Of a stretch of 64,000 bases of DNA, positions 43,422 to 52,181 are shown piece by piece. The translations under genes and the position numbers were made by a program. Origin of the DNA: Pelagibacteraceae bacterium AG-422-I02 (GTDB lineage Bacteria; Pseudomonadota; Alphaproteobacteria; Pelagibacterales; Pelagibacteraceae); NCBI GenBank assembly GCA_003213555.1, contig QCMS01000002.1:41777-105776 (forward strand), read 5' to 3'. The notes beneath the pieces are model-generated. The model had not been told where the DNA came from and searched no databases. It saw only the letters and a program-made list of their open reading frames with translations. Numbering within the stretch: the first letter of the stretch is position 1; each line of letters opens with the position of its first letter.

Positions 43422-44686
43422 TTCTTATCTCCGTGCATTAGAATAGTTGGCTTTCTATTTGCTAGTATTCCTTTTGGTTTAAACACCATAATTAAAACCA
43501 TCGCTCCACCAAAAGCGATCATCCTGTATTGCTCTAAATCTCTGAACATTTCTGTAATTCCTATTAAGAAAATTGATGCAAGAACTACTCCAGTTTGCGA
43601 GCCCATACCGCCTAATACAACAATAGCAACAATGATTGCGGACTCAATGAATGTAAAACTTTCTGGACTTATAAATGCTTGTCGTGTCGCAAAAAATGAA
43701 CCAGCGAAACCACCAAACATAGCTCCAATTGCAAACGCAGTAAGTTTTGTGTTTGTAGGATTTACTCCTAGTGATTTGCAAGCGATCTCATCTTCTCTCA
43801 AAGCCTCCCAGGCTCTACCAACAGGAAGTTTTCTTATCTTCAGCGTAAAGTAATTTGTAATTAAGGCTAATACTAAAATTAAATAGTATAGAAATATTAT
43901 TCGGTGCATTGTTGAATATTCAAGATTGAAAAACAAATGAAAACTTGTTTCCCCTTCATCTGGAGATCTTTTAAAAGGCAATCCAAAAAAAGATGGTCGT
44001 GGTATTCCAGTGATACCATCAGGACCATTAGTTACTTCATACCAATTAATTAAAATTATTCTTATAATTTCTCCAAATCCTAAAGTAACAATCGCAAGAT
44101 AATCTCCTCTTAATCTTAAAACAGGAAAGCCAAGTAAAATTCCAAAAAAAGCTGCAAACACTCCTGCTAAAGGTAAACAAATCCAAAAAGACCAACCAAA
44201 AGTAGTCGCGATTAATGCGTATGAGTATGCGCCAACTGCATAAAAGGCTACATAGCCTAAATCGAGAAGACCTGCTAAACCAACTACGATATTTAAACCC
44301 CAGCCAAGCATGATGTAGGTTAAAATCATTATGGCAACGTCCATAAAGTATCTGTCGGTAAAAGGTAGAAACGGAAACACGACAGCAAATAAAATTGCAG
44401 TAATTGCAAAGTGTTTTGCTTTATCTTCGGTTATCGCTGAAAACTTAGAAGTAAACTTTGAAAAAAAAGTAATTTCAGTTTTTCTGGCAGAATTTAAATT
44501 AATTAAAAATCGTCCTAAAATACAAAGTCCAACTAATAAAAAAACTACTCCCCATTGAGGAGTGATAAATAAACCTTCTCCTTTAGATGCAGTTCTAAGA
44601 CCAACTATCGGGCCAAATAAAGCTAAAGCAATTAAGCCTGTAAATAAACTATCTTTAAATGATTGAATGATATCTTTCTTTTCCAT
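43418..44686 (-). CDS. livM: Liv-type ABC transporter permease LivM
   Basis: A permease of 422 residues, with about ten helices. The LivM core is GWGLNIVVGLAGLLDLGYVAFYAVGAYSYAL, FPVLRLRGDYLAIVTLGFGEIIRIIL and WEALREDEIACKSLGVNP. It is longer than many LivM proteins because of an N-terminal segment of about 110 residues with extra helices, as in the LivM/DUF3382 variant of alpha- and gammaproteobacteria. It overlaps livG and livH. Confidence 0.94.
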   Translation of the reverse strand: MEKKDIIQSFKDSLFTGLIALALFGPIVGLRTASKGEGLFITPQWGVVFLLVGLCILGRFLINLNSARKTEITFFSKFTSKFSAITEDKAKHFAITAILFAVVFPFLPFTDRYFMDVAIMILTYIMLGWGLNIVVGLAGLLDLGYVAFYAVGAYSYALIATTFGWSFWICLPLAGVFAAFFGILLGFPVLRLRGDYLAIVTLGFGEIIRIILINWYEVTNGPDGITGIPRPSFFGLPFKRSPDEGETSFHLFFNLEYSTMHRIIFLYYLILVLALITNYFTLKIRKLPVGRAWEALREDEIACKSLGVNPTNTKLTAFAIGAMFGGFAGSFFATRQAFISPESFTFIESAIIVAIVVLGGMGSQTGVVLASIFLIGITEMFRDLEQYRMIAFGGAMVLIMVFKPKGILANRKPTILMHGDKK

Positions 44687-45597
44687 TAAACTTTCTCGAT
44701 ATCAGGTTTTCCAAGAAATCCAGTTGGAAAGAAAATTAAAACTACAATTAATACACTAAAAGCTGCAACATCTTTATATTCAAGTGAAACATATCCAGCC
44801 CAGAAGGTTTCTATAAGTCCGATTAACAAGCCACCTAACATTGCTCCGGGTAATGATCCAATTCCTCCTAACACTGCTGCAGTAAAAGCTTTTATTCCGG
44901 CTAAGAAACCAATGTAAAAATCAATTACACCGTAATAAAGAACAAACATCATTCCGGCTACTGATGCTAATGAAGAACCAATAATAAACGTTATTGATAT
45001 TGTTCTATCTACATTTATTCCTAGCAATGCTGTCATTGTTCTATCTTGTTCACAAGCTCTTTGAGCTCTACCTAAATCTGTTTTTGTAATAAGATAAGTA
45101 AAAATACCCATTAAAATTATTGTTAAGATAACGATAAAAATTTGAAGATAACTAACCGTAACAATAAACTCAGAATTCTTAAAAAATTCTAAACCACCAC
45201 TAATCAAAGGCTGCATAGGTTTTACTCTAGCTCCTTGAGCAACTTGAACATAGTTTTGTAGAACAATCGACATTCCTAATGCAGAAATAAGTGGAGCTAA
45301 TCTGAAAGATCCTCTCAATGGTTTGTAAGCTAATTTTTCAACTGTCCATCCATAACAAGCTGTGAAAAGCATAGCTATTAATAAAACTAATAGTAAAATA
45401 ATTGGTAAGGCTACTCCAGTTAAACCAAAAATAATAAATGAAATTAAAGCAACAAAAGCTCCGATCATAAAGATATCACCGTGAGCAAAATTAATCATTC
45501 CAATGATTCCATAAACCATGGTGTAGCCAATTGCGATAAGTCCATAGATCGAGCCTAAAGTAATCCCGTTAACTAATTGTTGTATAAAATATTCCAT
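44686..45597 (-). CDS. livH: Liv-type ABC transporter permease LivH
   Basis: A permease of 303 residues. GSIYGLIAIGYTMVYGIIGMINFAHGDIFMIGAF near the N terminus and RACEQDRTMTALLGINVDRTISITF later are the LivH signatures. It forms the channel with LivM. It is the first transporter gene of the operon, 4 bp after the ProC-like gene, which therefore probably belongs to the same transcript. Confidence 0.95.
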   Translation of the reverse strand: MEYFIQQLVNGITLGSIYGLIAIGYTMVYGIIGMINFAHGDIFMIGAFVALISFIIFGLTGVALPIILLLVLLIAMLFTACYGWTVEKLAYKPLRGSFRLAPLISALGMSIVLQNYVQVAQGARVKPMQPLISGGLEFFKNSEFIVTVSYLQIFIVILTIILMGIFTYLITKTDLGRAQRACEQDRTMTALLGINVDRTISITFIIGSSLASVAGMMFVLYYGVIDFYIGFLAGIKAFTAAVLGGIGSLPGAMLGGLLIGLIETFWAGYVSLEYKDVAAFSVLIVVLIFFPTGFLGKPDIEKV

Positions 45598-45600
45598 GAT

Positions 45601-46365
45601 TTACTTGCTTACTCTTTTATTTACATTTTCAAGAGCCTTAGTGAACTTAGTAAAGAATTTTCCTTTTTTCAATTCATTAAGAACCTGCATATTTAAACCT
45701 TTTGGGGTCTGTGAGTCCGCTACGAGTTTTTTAAATCCTTGAGATGATTTGTTTGAGGCATCCTGACTTAAAGCTAAAAATAATTCAGCTACATACGTGT
45801 CAGCAAGTTTTTTATTAATACCTTTTTTACTTAACCATTTAGAACTCGTATTAAGCATCTCATAGTATGCTGCCATTAAAGAAGCAGTAGACCAAAACTT
45901 GTAGCTTAGTTTTTCATTTCTTACTTCTAATACTTGCCCTAAATGTTTGAAAATATTCTTAGCAAATTTACTTGGCGGACAAACAATAACTGGTCCTTTT
46001 TTAATTTCAATTGGAGGTAAAGGTATAGCTCTTGCAATATTCTTATTCTTTGTAATTTTTTTAAGTTTATCCAAATTAATTGTCGAAATAAGACTTATTA
46101 TTTTTTTGTTTTTTGAAAATTTTAATTTAGGTAATATTTTATTACCAACATTAGGTGTAACGCCCAATAATATTACTGAGGATTTGTCTATTATTTCTTG
46201 ATTATTGTTTAATACTTTTATTTTTCCGTAACTTTTAGATAGTTTTTTAGCTATGTTTCTATTTCTTGAAGATATATAAATTCTTTTAATTTTTAGCTTT
46301 GATTTAAAAATACCAAAGATAATTGATGATGAAATTTTACCAGTTCCTATAAATCCTAAAATCAT
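45601..46365 (-). CDS. Pyrroline-5-carboxylate reductase-like protein
   Basis: A protein of 254 residues with a ProC layout: GFIGTGKISSSIIFGIF is the NADPH motif, VILLGVTPNVGNKIL and ISLISTINLDKLKKI follow, ARAIPLPPIEIKKGPVIVCP replaces the usual proline/methionine-rich loop, and the C-terminal dimer helices include LADTYVAELFLALSQ. The divergence from typical ProC (AIPLPP where ProC has MPNTP) suggests a different imine substrate. It leads the livHMGF operon and shares overlapping start codons with the divergent AbrB gene. Confidence 0.78.
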   Translation of the reverse strand: MILGFIGTGKISSSIIFGIFKSKLKIKRIYISSRNRNIAKKLSKSYGKIKVLNNNQEIIDKSSVILLGVTPNVGNKILPKLKFSKNKKIISLISTINLDKLKKITKNKNIARAIPLPPIEIKKGPVIVCPPSKFAKNIFKHLGQVLEVRNEKLSYKFWSTASLMAAYYEMLNTSSKWLSKKGINKKLADTYVAELFLALSQDASNKSSQGFKKLVADSQTPKGLNMQVLNELKKGKFFTKFTKALENVNKRVSK

Positions 46366-46367
46366 GA

Positions 46368-47447
46368 ATGATGCAGAATAACCAAGCTATTCCTTTTAAT
46401 AAAGAAAATTTTAAACAGATATTTTCATTACCGTTTATATCTGTCATCATAATATCAATACCTAGTGCCATAATAGCTGAATATTTTAATATTCCTTTAG
46501 CCTGGTTCTTAGGACCAATGCTAATAACTTCTTTAGCTTCATTAATGGGTCTTAAAACTAAAATGCCAAGGTTGGTATTATCATCTATATTAATTATTCT
46601 TGGTCTTTATATTGGAAACTACATAGACAAAGATTTATTCAGCCAAATGCAAGATTGGATCTGGACCTCTTTTATTATGTATATTTATATAATTTTGAGT
46701 GTTCTAATTGTTTCAAAATATTTAGAAAAGTTTTCAAAATATGAAAAGAAAACCTCTATTTTTTCAGCTGCTCCAGGTGCATTGGGTCCTCTGATGATAT
46801 TAGCTGAAGATGCAAAAACTGACTTAAGTCAGGTAGCTACGTCTCATCTAATTAGATTAATTATAATAATTACTGTGTTTCCTTTTATCGTTAATAGTTT
46901 TTACGACGTAGATAGCGTAAATATTTCTGAAGAGATAATTACTGATCAAAATTTATACCACTTAATGATTTTGATTGTATTTTCAGTAATTTTAATTTTA
47001 TTTTTTGAAAAGATAAAAGTTCCTGCTGCTTTGTTGACAGGAACTTTAGTAGCTAGTGGTTTGCTGCAAATTACAGAGATTGCAAGTTATCAAATATCTC
47101 CTGACATAATCGATTATTGTTTACTAATTTTAGGTTCTTCAGTGGGTTGTAGATTTGCTGACAAAACTTTTGGTGAAATAGGAAGAAATACTTTGCATAG
47201 TTTTGTAGCAACGTTTTTATTGGTAATATTAGGTGTTGCTGCAGCAGTAGTTGCAGGGTTAGTAATTGATAAAAACTTTTTTACTTTATTGCTTTCATAT
47301 TGTCCTGGTGGAATTTATGAAGTTGCAGTAATAGCCATTTTCTTTGATCTAGATCCTGAGTTTGTGTCATTTCATCATATAATTAGATTACTGATGATTT
47401 TATTTACTGTTCCAACAATATTGAAATTAATTTCCAAAAAAGCCTAA
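46368..47447 (+). CDS. AbrB-family (GntP-like duplication) membrane protein
   Basis: A membrane protein of 359 residues with about ten helices in two similar halves: IPLAWFLGPMLITSLASLMGLK in the first and VPAALLTGTLVASGLLQIT in the second, each with the AbrB duplication pattern; FSAAPGALGPLMILAEDAKTD and YCPGGIYEVAVIAIFFDLDPEFVSFHHIIRL are also conserved. Ammonia monooxygenase-regulator AbrB is a historical name; a transporter is more likely. Its ATG lies 2 bp from the divergent ATG of the ProC-like gene. Confidence 0.85.
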   Translation: MMQNNQAIPFNKENFKQIFSLPFISVIIISIPSAIIAEYFNIPLAWFLGPMLITSLASLMGLKTKMPRLVLSSILIILGLYIGNYIDKDLFSQMQDWIWTSFIMYIYIILSVLIVSKYLEKFSKYEKKTSIFSAAPGALGPLMILAEDAKTDLSQVATSHLIRLIIIITVFPFIVNSFYDVDSVNISEEIITDQNLYHLMILIVFSVILILFFEKIKVPAALLTGTLVASGLLQITEIASYQISPDIIDYCLLILGSSVGCRFADKTFGEIGRNTLHSFVATFLLVILGVAAAVVAGLVIDKNFFTLLLSYCPGGIYEVAVIAIFFDLDPEFVSFHHIIRLLMILFTVPTILKLISKKA

Positions 47448-47474
47448 ATTAAACTCATCTGTTTTTGACTCATA

Positions 47475-47885
47475 ATGTTCAATTCAGTACAAATTCGTAT
47501 GGCTAATCTAATTGACTTCCTTGGCAGACTTTTGATCTCCACTTTATTTTTGTTTTCAGCGTATAATAAAATCTTTAGTATCGATGGTACAATGAGTTGG
47601 ATGGAAGGATTTGGAATTCCTGGGTTTTTACTATATCCAACAATAGCTTTAGAAATAATTCTACCTTTATTTGTCATCATCGGATATCAAGCAAGAGTTT
47701 CTGCAGGTCTACTTGCAATTTTCTGTATAGCTACTGCATTTTTATTTCACTACGATTTTGTTGATCAAATGCAAACAATTGCATTTCTTAAAAACTTAGG
47801 ATTAGCTGGCGGATTTTTATTTATAGTTGCTAATGGCACAAAAGATTGGTCAGTTGATAGAGAAAAGAAGTACGTTAGATTATAA
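47475..47885 (+). CDS. DoxX-family membrane protein
   Basis: A protein of 136 residues with four helices. LIDFLGRLLISTLFLFSAYNKIFSIDGTM starts the DoxX domain, PTIALEIILPLFVIIGYQARVSAGLLAIFCIATAFLFH continues it and LGLAGGFLFIVANG ends it. DoxX proteins sit in redox or membrane-stress complexes. The start could also be the ATG at 47499, directly before the conserved region. It converges on tctA with a 6-bp overlap. Confidence 0.88.
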   Translation: MFNSVQIRMANLIDFLGRLLISTLFLFSAYNKIFSIDGTMSWMEGFGIPGFLLYPTIALEIILPLFVIIGYQARVSAGLLAIFCIATAFLFHYDFVDQMQTIAFLKNLGLAGGFLFIVANGTKDWSVDREKKYVRL

Positions 47886-49382
47886 TTTTTTTTTAAAAAA
47901 GCTTTTATAAATTTGCCATCCCACAATAAATATTATTGTTAACATTATTACTATAGTTAATGGCCTATCCCACATAAAAGACCAAGATCCGTCACTTATA
48001 AGTAAAGACCTTCTTAAATTTTCTTCCATTAAACCTCCTAATACAAAAGCAAGAATTAATGGTGGCATCGGAAAATCATATAAGCGAAGGATTGTCGCTA
48101 CTACCGCAATTCCGATCATCATATAAATATCAAAATTATTGAAAGACATTAAATAAACCCCAGTTAAGGAGAAAAATAAAATTAATGGAATTAAGAAAGT
48201 TCTTGGTATTGCTAAAACTCTAGCAATGTATGGAATTAAAGGAAGATTGAGTATTAAAAGAACAACCATTCCAATGTACATTGACATAATTACAGACCAA
48301 AAAATCTCAGGATTGGTTTGATATAATCTTGGTCCAGGCTGAATACCAAATCCTAATAGAGCTCCAAGCATTACAGCTGTGGTACCACTACCTGGTATCC
48401 CTAATGTAAGCAAAGGTACAAATGATCCAGAGCATGCTGCATTATTAGCGGTTTCCGGAGCAGCTATACCATTAACACTTCCTTTACCAAATTTTTGTTT
48501 TTCTTCATCATTAACAAAATTTCTTTCCATTCCGTAAGCTAAAAAAGAAGCAATAGTCGCGCCTGCACCAGGTAGTACTCCAATTATAAATCCTAAAACT
48601 GATGATCTAGGAATTGTAGTCACCATTTTTTTAGTCTCATCTTTATCAAGTTTTATAGATCCTAACTGAGACAATGAAATTTGTTTTGCCGCTTTTGTTG
48701 GATCGTTTGCTTTAAAAATAATTGTTAAAGCTTCACTCATTGCGAAAGTAGCCATAACAACTAAAACGAAACTTATTCCATCTGATAAGTTCATATTATC
48801 AAAAGTAAATCTAGGAATATCAGAAAGAGTATCCTGGCCAACACTTGCTAACATTAACCCCAGAACAACCATCATCATGGCTTTTAAAAAATTTCCTTTC
48901 GATGAAAATGCAGCAACTGCTGTTAAACCTAGTATCATTAAACCAAAATAGTCTGGTGATCTAAAAGATAAACTTACTAAAGATAAACTTGGTGCAGCAA
49001 TTAATAAAAAAATTGCAGATATTGTTCCCCCTGCAAAAGAGCTGTAAGCGGCAATAGCTAAAGCTTTGCCTGCTTTACCTTGTTGTGCCATGGGATAACC
49101 ATCAAAAGATGTGGCTACAGTACCTGGTACACCAGGAGCATTAATTAAGATTGAGGAAGTTGATCCGCCAAAAACTGCTCCATAATAAACACCTGCCATT
49201 AAAATTAATCCTGTTGATGGATCAAAACCATAAGTAATAGGTATCATTAGTGCAATTGCAGTCATTGGTCCAAGACCAGGTAGCATTCCGATAATAGTTC
49301 CAGAGAAACAACCAATCATTACCATCATTAAATTTTTAAATGATAAAGCTGTTTGTAATCCTATGAGTATTCCTTCAATCAT
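47880..49382 (-). CDS. tctA: Tripartite tricarboxylate transporter, large membrane subunit
   Basis: A protein of 500 residues with about twelve helices. Hallmarks are IGMLPGLGPMTAIALMIPITYGFDPSTGLILMAGVYYGAVFGGSTSSILIN and GAGATIASFLAYGMERN, plus ANNAACSGSFVPLLTLGIPGSGTTAVMLGALL. It uses an ion gradient to move (di/tri)carboxylates delivered by TctC. It overlaps tctB by 4 bp in the order tctC-tctB-tctA. Confidence 0.95.
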   Translation of the reverse strand: MIEGILIGLQTALSFKNLMMVMIGCFSGTIIGMLPGLGPMTAIALMIPITYGFDPSTGLILMAGVYYGAVFGGSTSSILINAPGVPGTVATSFDGYPMAQQGKAGKALAIAAYSSFAGGTISAIFLLIAAPSLSLVSLSFRSPDYFGLMILGLTAVAAFSSKGNFLKAMMMVVLGLMLASVGQDTLSDIPRFTFDNMNLSDGISFVLVVMATFAMSEALTIIFKANDPTKAAKQISLSQLGSIKLDKDETKKMVTTIPRSSVLGFIIGVLPGAGATIASFLAYGMERNFVNDEEKQKFGKGSVNGIAAPETANNAACSGSFVPLLTLGIPGSGTTAVMLGALLGFGIQPGPRLYQTNPEIFWSVIMSMYIGMVVLLILNLPLIPYIARVLAIPRTFLIPLILFFSLTGVYLMSFNNFDIYMMIGIAVVATILRLYDFPMPPLILAFVLGGLMEENLRRSLLISDGSWSFMWDRPLTIVIMLTIIFIVGWQIYKSFFKKKL

Positions 49383-49849
49383 CCCATTATTCCTATATAT
49401 TTTAAGAAAGGATCACGTAAATAAATATTTAATAGTCCATGAAGGAGGTACATAAATATTGCTACGAAAGGAAAAGATAAAATGAATATCCAAATCCATT
49501 TTCTTTCTCCTAAAATGATGTAAGAGGCAACTAAAAAAATTGAAGTTGAAAGAAAATATCCTACTCTAAGAATAGTTAAGCCGTATAAAATCATTAAAAT
49601 AGTTAAACCGATTGTTTTTTTATAATCTAAAACTTTTAAATCTACATTAGTTGGATTTGCCTCCGGTAAGATAATGTAGAGTCCAGAAAAAACTAATCCG
49701 GCGAAACCTAGATAAATTGGAAATGTCTTAGCATTAAATGGTGCGTTTTCATCAAAAGCGAAGACTTGTATTTGGTAAGCTGTATATAAATAATAACCTG
49801 AAAAAACGAAGAAAAGCAGTGAAATTAATTTTGATGGACTAATTTTCAC
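49379..49849 (-). CDS. tctB: Tripartite tricarboxylate transporter, small membrane subunit
   Basis: A protein of 156 residues with four helices (about 10-27, 40-60, 80-97 and 105-145). The segment FPIYLGFAGLVFSGLYII and the tail SFPFVAIFMYLLHGLLNIYLRDPF fit TctB. Very weakly conserved as a family; identity is fixed by position between tctC and tctA. 23 bp after tctC. Confidence 0.88.
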   Translation of the reverse strand: MKISPSKLISLLFFVFSGYYLYTAYQIQVFAFDENAPFNAKTFPIYLGFAGLVFSGLYIILPEANPTNVDLKVLDYKKTIGLTILMILYGLTILRVGYFLSTSIFLVASYIILGERKWIWIFILSFPFVAIFMYLLHGLLNIYLRDPFLKYIGIMG

Positions 49850-49872
49850 TGCTTTTTCTCCAAGTTAACTAA

Positions 49873-50853
49873 CTAGATAACGCCTAGTTTTTTCATTAAC
49901 TTTGTCATTTCTTTTGTTTGTTTCTTTAAGAAACTGTCGAATTTACTTCCTGGATTATAAATATTAACCCAAGCATTTCTTTTTCTAACTGTTTCCCACT
50001 CAGGAGTTTTTTGAACATCGCCTAACATTTTAGCGATCTTCTTAACATCTCCACTTGGCATACTCTTAGGAGCAAAGAAACCTCTCCAGTTAACAAACTG
50101 AACATCGTATCCTTGTTCTTTTAGAGTTGGAACTTCTGGAGCATCACCTACTCTTTTAGGAGCTGTAATACCAATAATTCTTACTTGGTCTCTGGCACCC
50201 ATTACTTCTCCTAAACCAGTTGAAAGAATTTGAGTTTCTCCTGATAAAAGTCCTGCTAAAGCTTTACCACCAGCATCGTAAGGCACGTAAACTACGTCGT
50301 TAGGATTTGCGCCAGCTTCTTGAAATGCAAGTGCACCAATTAAATGGTCCATGCTTCCTCTTACAGAACCACCAGCCATTTTAACTGACTTAGGGTTTTT
50401 TTTGTAAGCATCCACTACATCTTTAAAGTTTTTGTATGGTGAATTTTTAGCAACTGCGATTGCACCGTAGTCACCTATTACACCAGCGATTGGTTTAACA
50501 TCTTTGTAAGATAATACACCGTTACCTTTAACATAACCTTTGTGTCTAGTGATTGATCTTAATACTAAAGGTGTTGATTGAACTAATACAGTTCCTTCTG
50601 GCTTCGAATTGATTATGTAAGATAGAGCTTTTCCTCCACCACCACCTGACATATTTTCATATGAAGCACTTTTTAACATACCAGCTTTAGTTAAAGCTTC
50701 ACCAGTTCCTCTAGCAGTTCCATCCCAACCACCACCAGCACCACCACCGATAATAAAGTGTAACTTATCGATTGCAAAGCTAGTTGATGAGATTGAAGTT
50801 AAAAGAACAGTTGCGAAAACTAAGCTAATTAATTTTTTCAAATTATTAAACAT
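49873..50853 (-). CDS. tctC: Tripartite tricarboxylate transporter, periplasmic binding protein
   Basis: A protein of 326 residues with a signal peptide (1-27). The Bug/TctC fold is marked by IIGGGAGGGWDGTARGTGEALTKAG, YENMSGGGGGKALSYII, AGGSVRGSMDHLIGALAFQEAG and YDAGGKALAGLLSGE. The ligand is probably a carboxylate. It is preceded by the TTAA/GGG leader shared with the Liv-type binding proteins. The adjacent upstream glutarate hydroxylase gene makes a C5 dicarboxylate ligand worth testing. Confidence 0.92.
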   Translation of the reverse strand: MFNNLKKLISLVFATVLLTSISSTSFAIDKLHFIIGGGAGGGWDGTARGTGEALTKAGMLKSASYENMSGGGGGKALSYIINSKPEGTVLVQSTPLVLRSITRHKGYVKGNGVLSYKDVKPIAGVIGDYGAIAVAKNSPYKNFKDVVDAYKKNPKSVKMAGGSVRGSMDHLIGALAFQEAGANPNDVVYVPYDAGGKALAGLLSGETQILSTGLGEVMGARDQVRIIGITAPKRVGDAPEVPTLKEQGYDVQFVNWRGFFAPKSMPSGDVKKIAKMLGDVQKTPEWETVRKRNAWVNIYNPGSKFDSFLKKQTKEMTKLMKKLGVI

Positions 50854-50886
50854 ATTATTTCCCTCTGTTAATTAGTTAATTAATTC
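50854..50886 (-). promoter_or_regulatory. Conserved binding-protein gene leader (copy 2)
   Basis: Minus-strand sense reads TTAATTAACTAATTAACAGA, then GGGAAATAAT and the tctC ATG. It has the same architecture as the leaders at 41833 and 57660 although the downstream protein family differs. It lies in the 91-bp gap between glaH and tctC and so marks an independent initiation region. Confidence 0.65.
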
Positions 50887-50944
50887 CTTATTAAAAATGA
50901 ATGATAAACAAGAGTCAATAACTCTAATTTGAAATTATTCTTAA

Positions 50945-51841
50945 TTAATTAAAAAAAGTTCCTCTAATTCTTAATAATTCTCTTGATAACCCAGTATGCT
51001 CATCAAAAGCTTTTCTCCCGTGTAGCCAAAAATAATTATTAGAAAAAATTGTTGATCCAACTGGTAATGGAAAAATAACTTTATTTTTACTTTCCTCCAA
51101 TGCATCGGATAGTCTTTGCAGAAATAAACCTTGTTCCATGTTTTTTGGCTCTGGAAATTGATCAATGTAAGAAATAGTAGGTTTACCTTCTTTATCTTTT
51201 GAGAACACAGGATGTTCTACTTTATAGTCAACATTTTTACTTTTTGGTGATCCCCAGGTAAAATTTTGTTTTCCAATTGGGTCATTACTTAGTTGATCCA
51301 AATGTTCCCAATCATCTAAATGTAAAATTACACTCTCTCCTCCGCTTACATTTTGTTCCTCCATTTTAGTCATAATCAACCAATCTGTTTTTTCTTTTAC
51401 GTAAGTGCCATCAGTGTGTAGATCTAATTTTGTATAAGCTTTTCTTAAATAAGAGTCGCTACTATCCTGATGTTTTACGTGGAATCTTGCATAATATTTA
51501 TCAGTCATTGAGTCAAAATTAGGATTACCTACTAAGTAAGCAAGTCCAGTTGATAATTTTACTAAAAAATCTTTATCAAATTTTTTATTACCGACTTCAG
51601 GTTCAACAATAACAGTTCCGGACTCTCTATTATTAAGAATTTTAATTAAAGTTTGACTGAGTTTATTTTCAAATACTTCATCTAAACTCTTAGCTAAGGT
51701 AAATCTTGAAAAAGGTTTATATTCTAAGGATAAAATTGTATGTTTCTTAAAAGGGAAAATAAGTCTATCTAAATCCTTTTCTTGAAATTTTATCACTTTA
51801 ACTCTTTTGGAATTTTGGTGGTCAGATATACTAAAACTCAT
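50945..51841 (-). CDS. glaH: Glutarate 2-hydroxylase GlaH (CsiD)-like Fe(II)/2OG dioxygenase
   Basis: A protein of 298 residues with clear CsiD/GlaH features: LEYKPFSRFTLAKSLDEV, DSMTDKYYARFHVKHQDSSDSYLRKAY, the metal motif LDLHTDGTYV (H142, D144), GGESVILHLDDWEHLD and FSNNYFWLHGRKAF (H274), then the 2OG-binding SRELLRIRG arginine. E. coli GlaH turns glutarate into L-2-hydroxyglutarate in lysine breakdown. It is shorter at both ends than the E. coli enzyme. The usual partner, L-2-hydroxyglutarate oxidase, is not in the window. It lies 13 bp after azlD and is the last gene of the Liv-azlCD operon. Confidence 0.88.
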   Translation of the reverse strand: MSFSISDHQNSKRVKVIKFQEKDLDRLIFPFKKHTILSLEYKPFSRFTLAKSLDEVFENKLSQTLIKILNNRESGTVIVEPEVGNKKFDKDFLVKLSTGLAYLVGNPNFDSMTDKYYARFHVKHQDSSDSYLRKAYTKLDLHTDGTYVKEKTDWLIMTKMEEQNVSGGESVILHLDDWEHLDQLSNDPIGKQNFTWGSPKSKNVDYKVEHPVFSKDKEGKPTISYIDQFPEPKNMEQGLFLQRLSDALEESKNKVIFPLPVGSTIFSNNYFWLHGRKAFDEHTGLSRELLRIRGTFFN

Positions 51842-51854
51842 AAGCTTATCTTAC

Positions 51855-52181
51855 CTAAAAATTATTCAAAATGCTCAAAAAAATTGCTGATAAAATGGTT
51901 GGGATTACTAAATTTTTCTTAGTAAAAATAAAAATTACAACGCAAGTAATTAAAACAATTAATCTGATCATTAATTCAGAGTCAGATAAAACTCCAGCTG
52001 GAAAAATTATCATTCTTCCAAGCAAAGCTGCTAGAGTTGAATAAGCCACACAATTAAACCATTGAAATACCTTTGATTTTACACTTACCTTTTCAGATGT
52101 AAGGGCTCCCATAAATCTTGAAATAAACGTCGCTAAAGATGTAGCAATAATTGCTAAAATAATTAATTGGCTACTTGCCAT
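51855..52181 (-). CDS. azlD: AzlD-family membrane protein
   Basis: A protein of 108 residues with four helices. LATFISRFMGALTSEK and FNCVAYSTLAALLGRMIIFPAG are the AzlD pattern (the latter has the P/A-Y-x-x-L-A-A helix). I start it at ATG 52181, where a good GGAGGT site sits 4 bp upstream; a start at 52205 would lie deeper in azlC. AzlD is the small partner of AzlC. Confidence 0.85.
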   Translation of the reverse strand: MASSQLIILAIIATSLATFISRFMGALTSEKVSVKSKVFQWFNCVAYSTLAALLGRMIIFPAGVLSDSELMIRLIVLITCVVIFIFTKKNLVIPTILSAIFLSILNNF

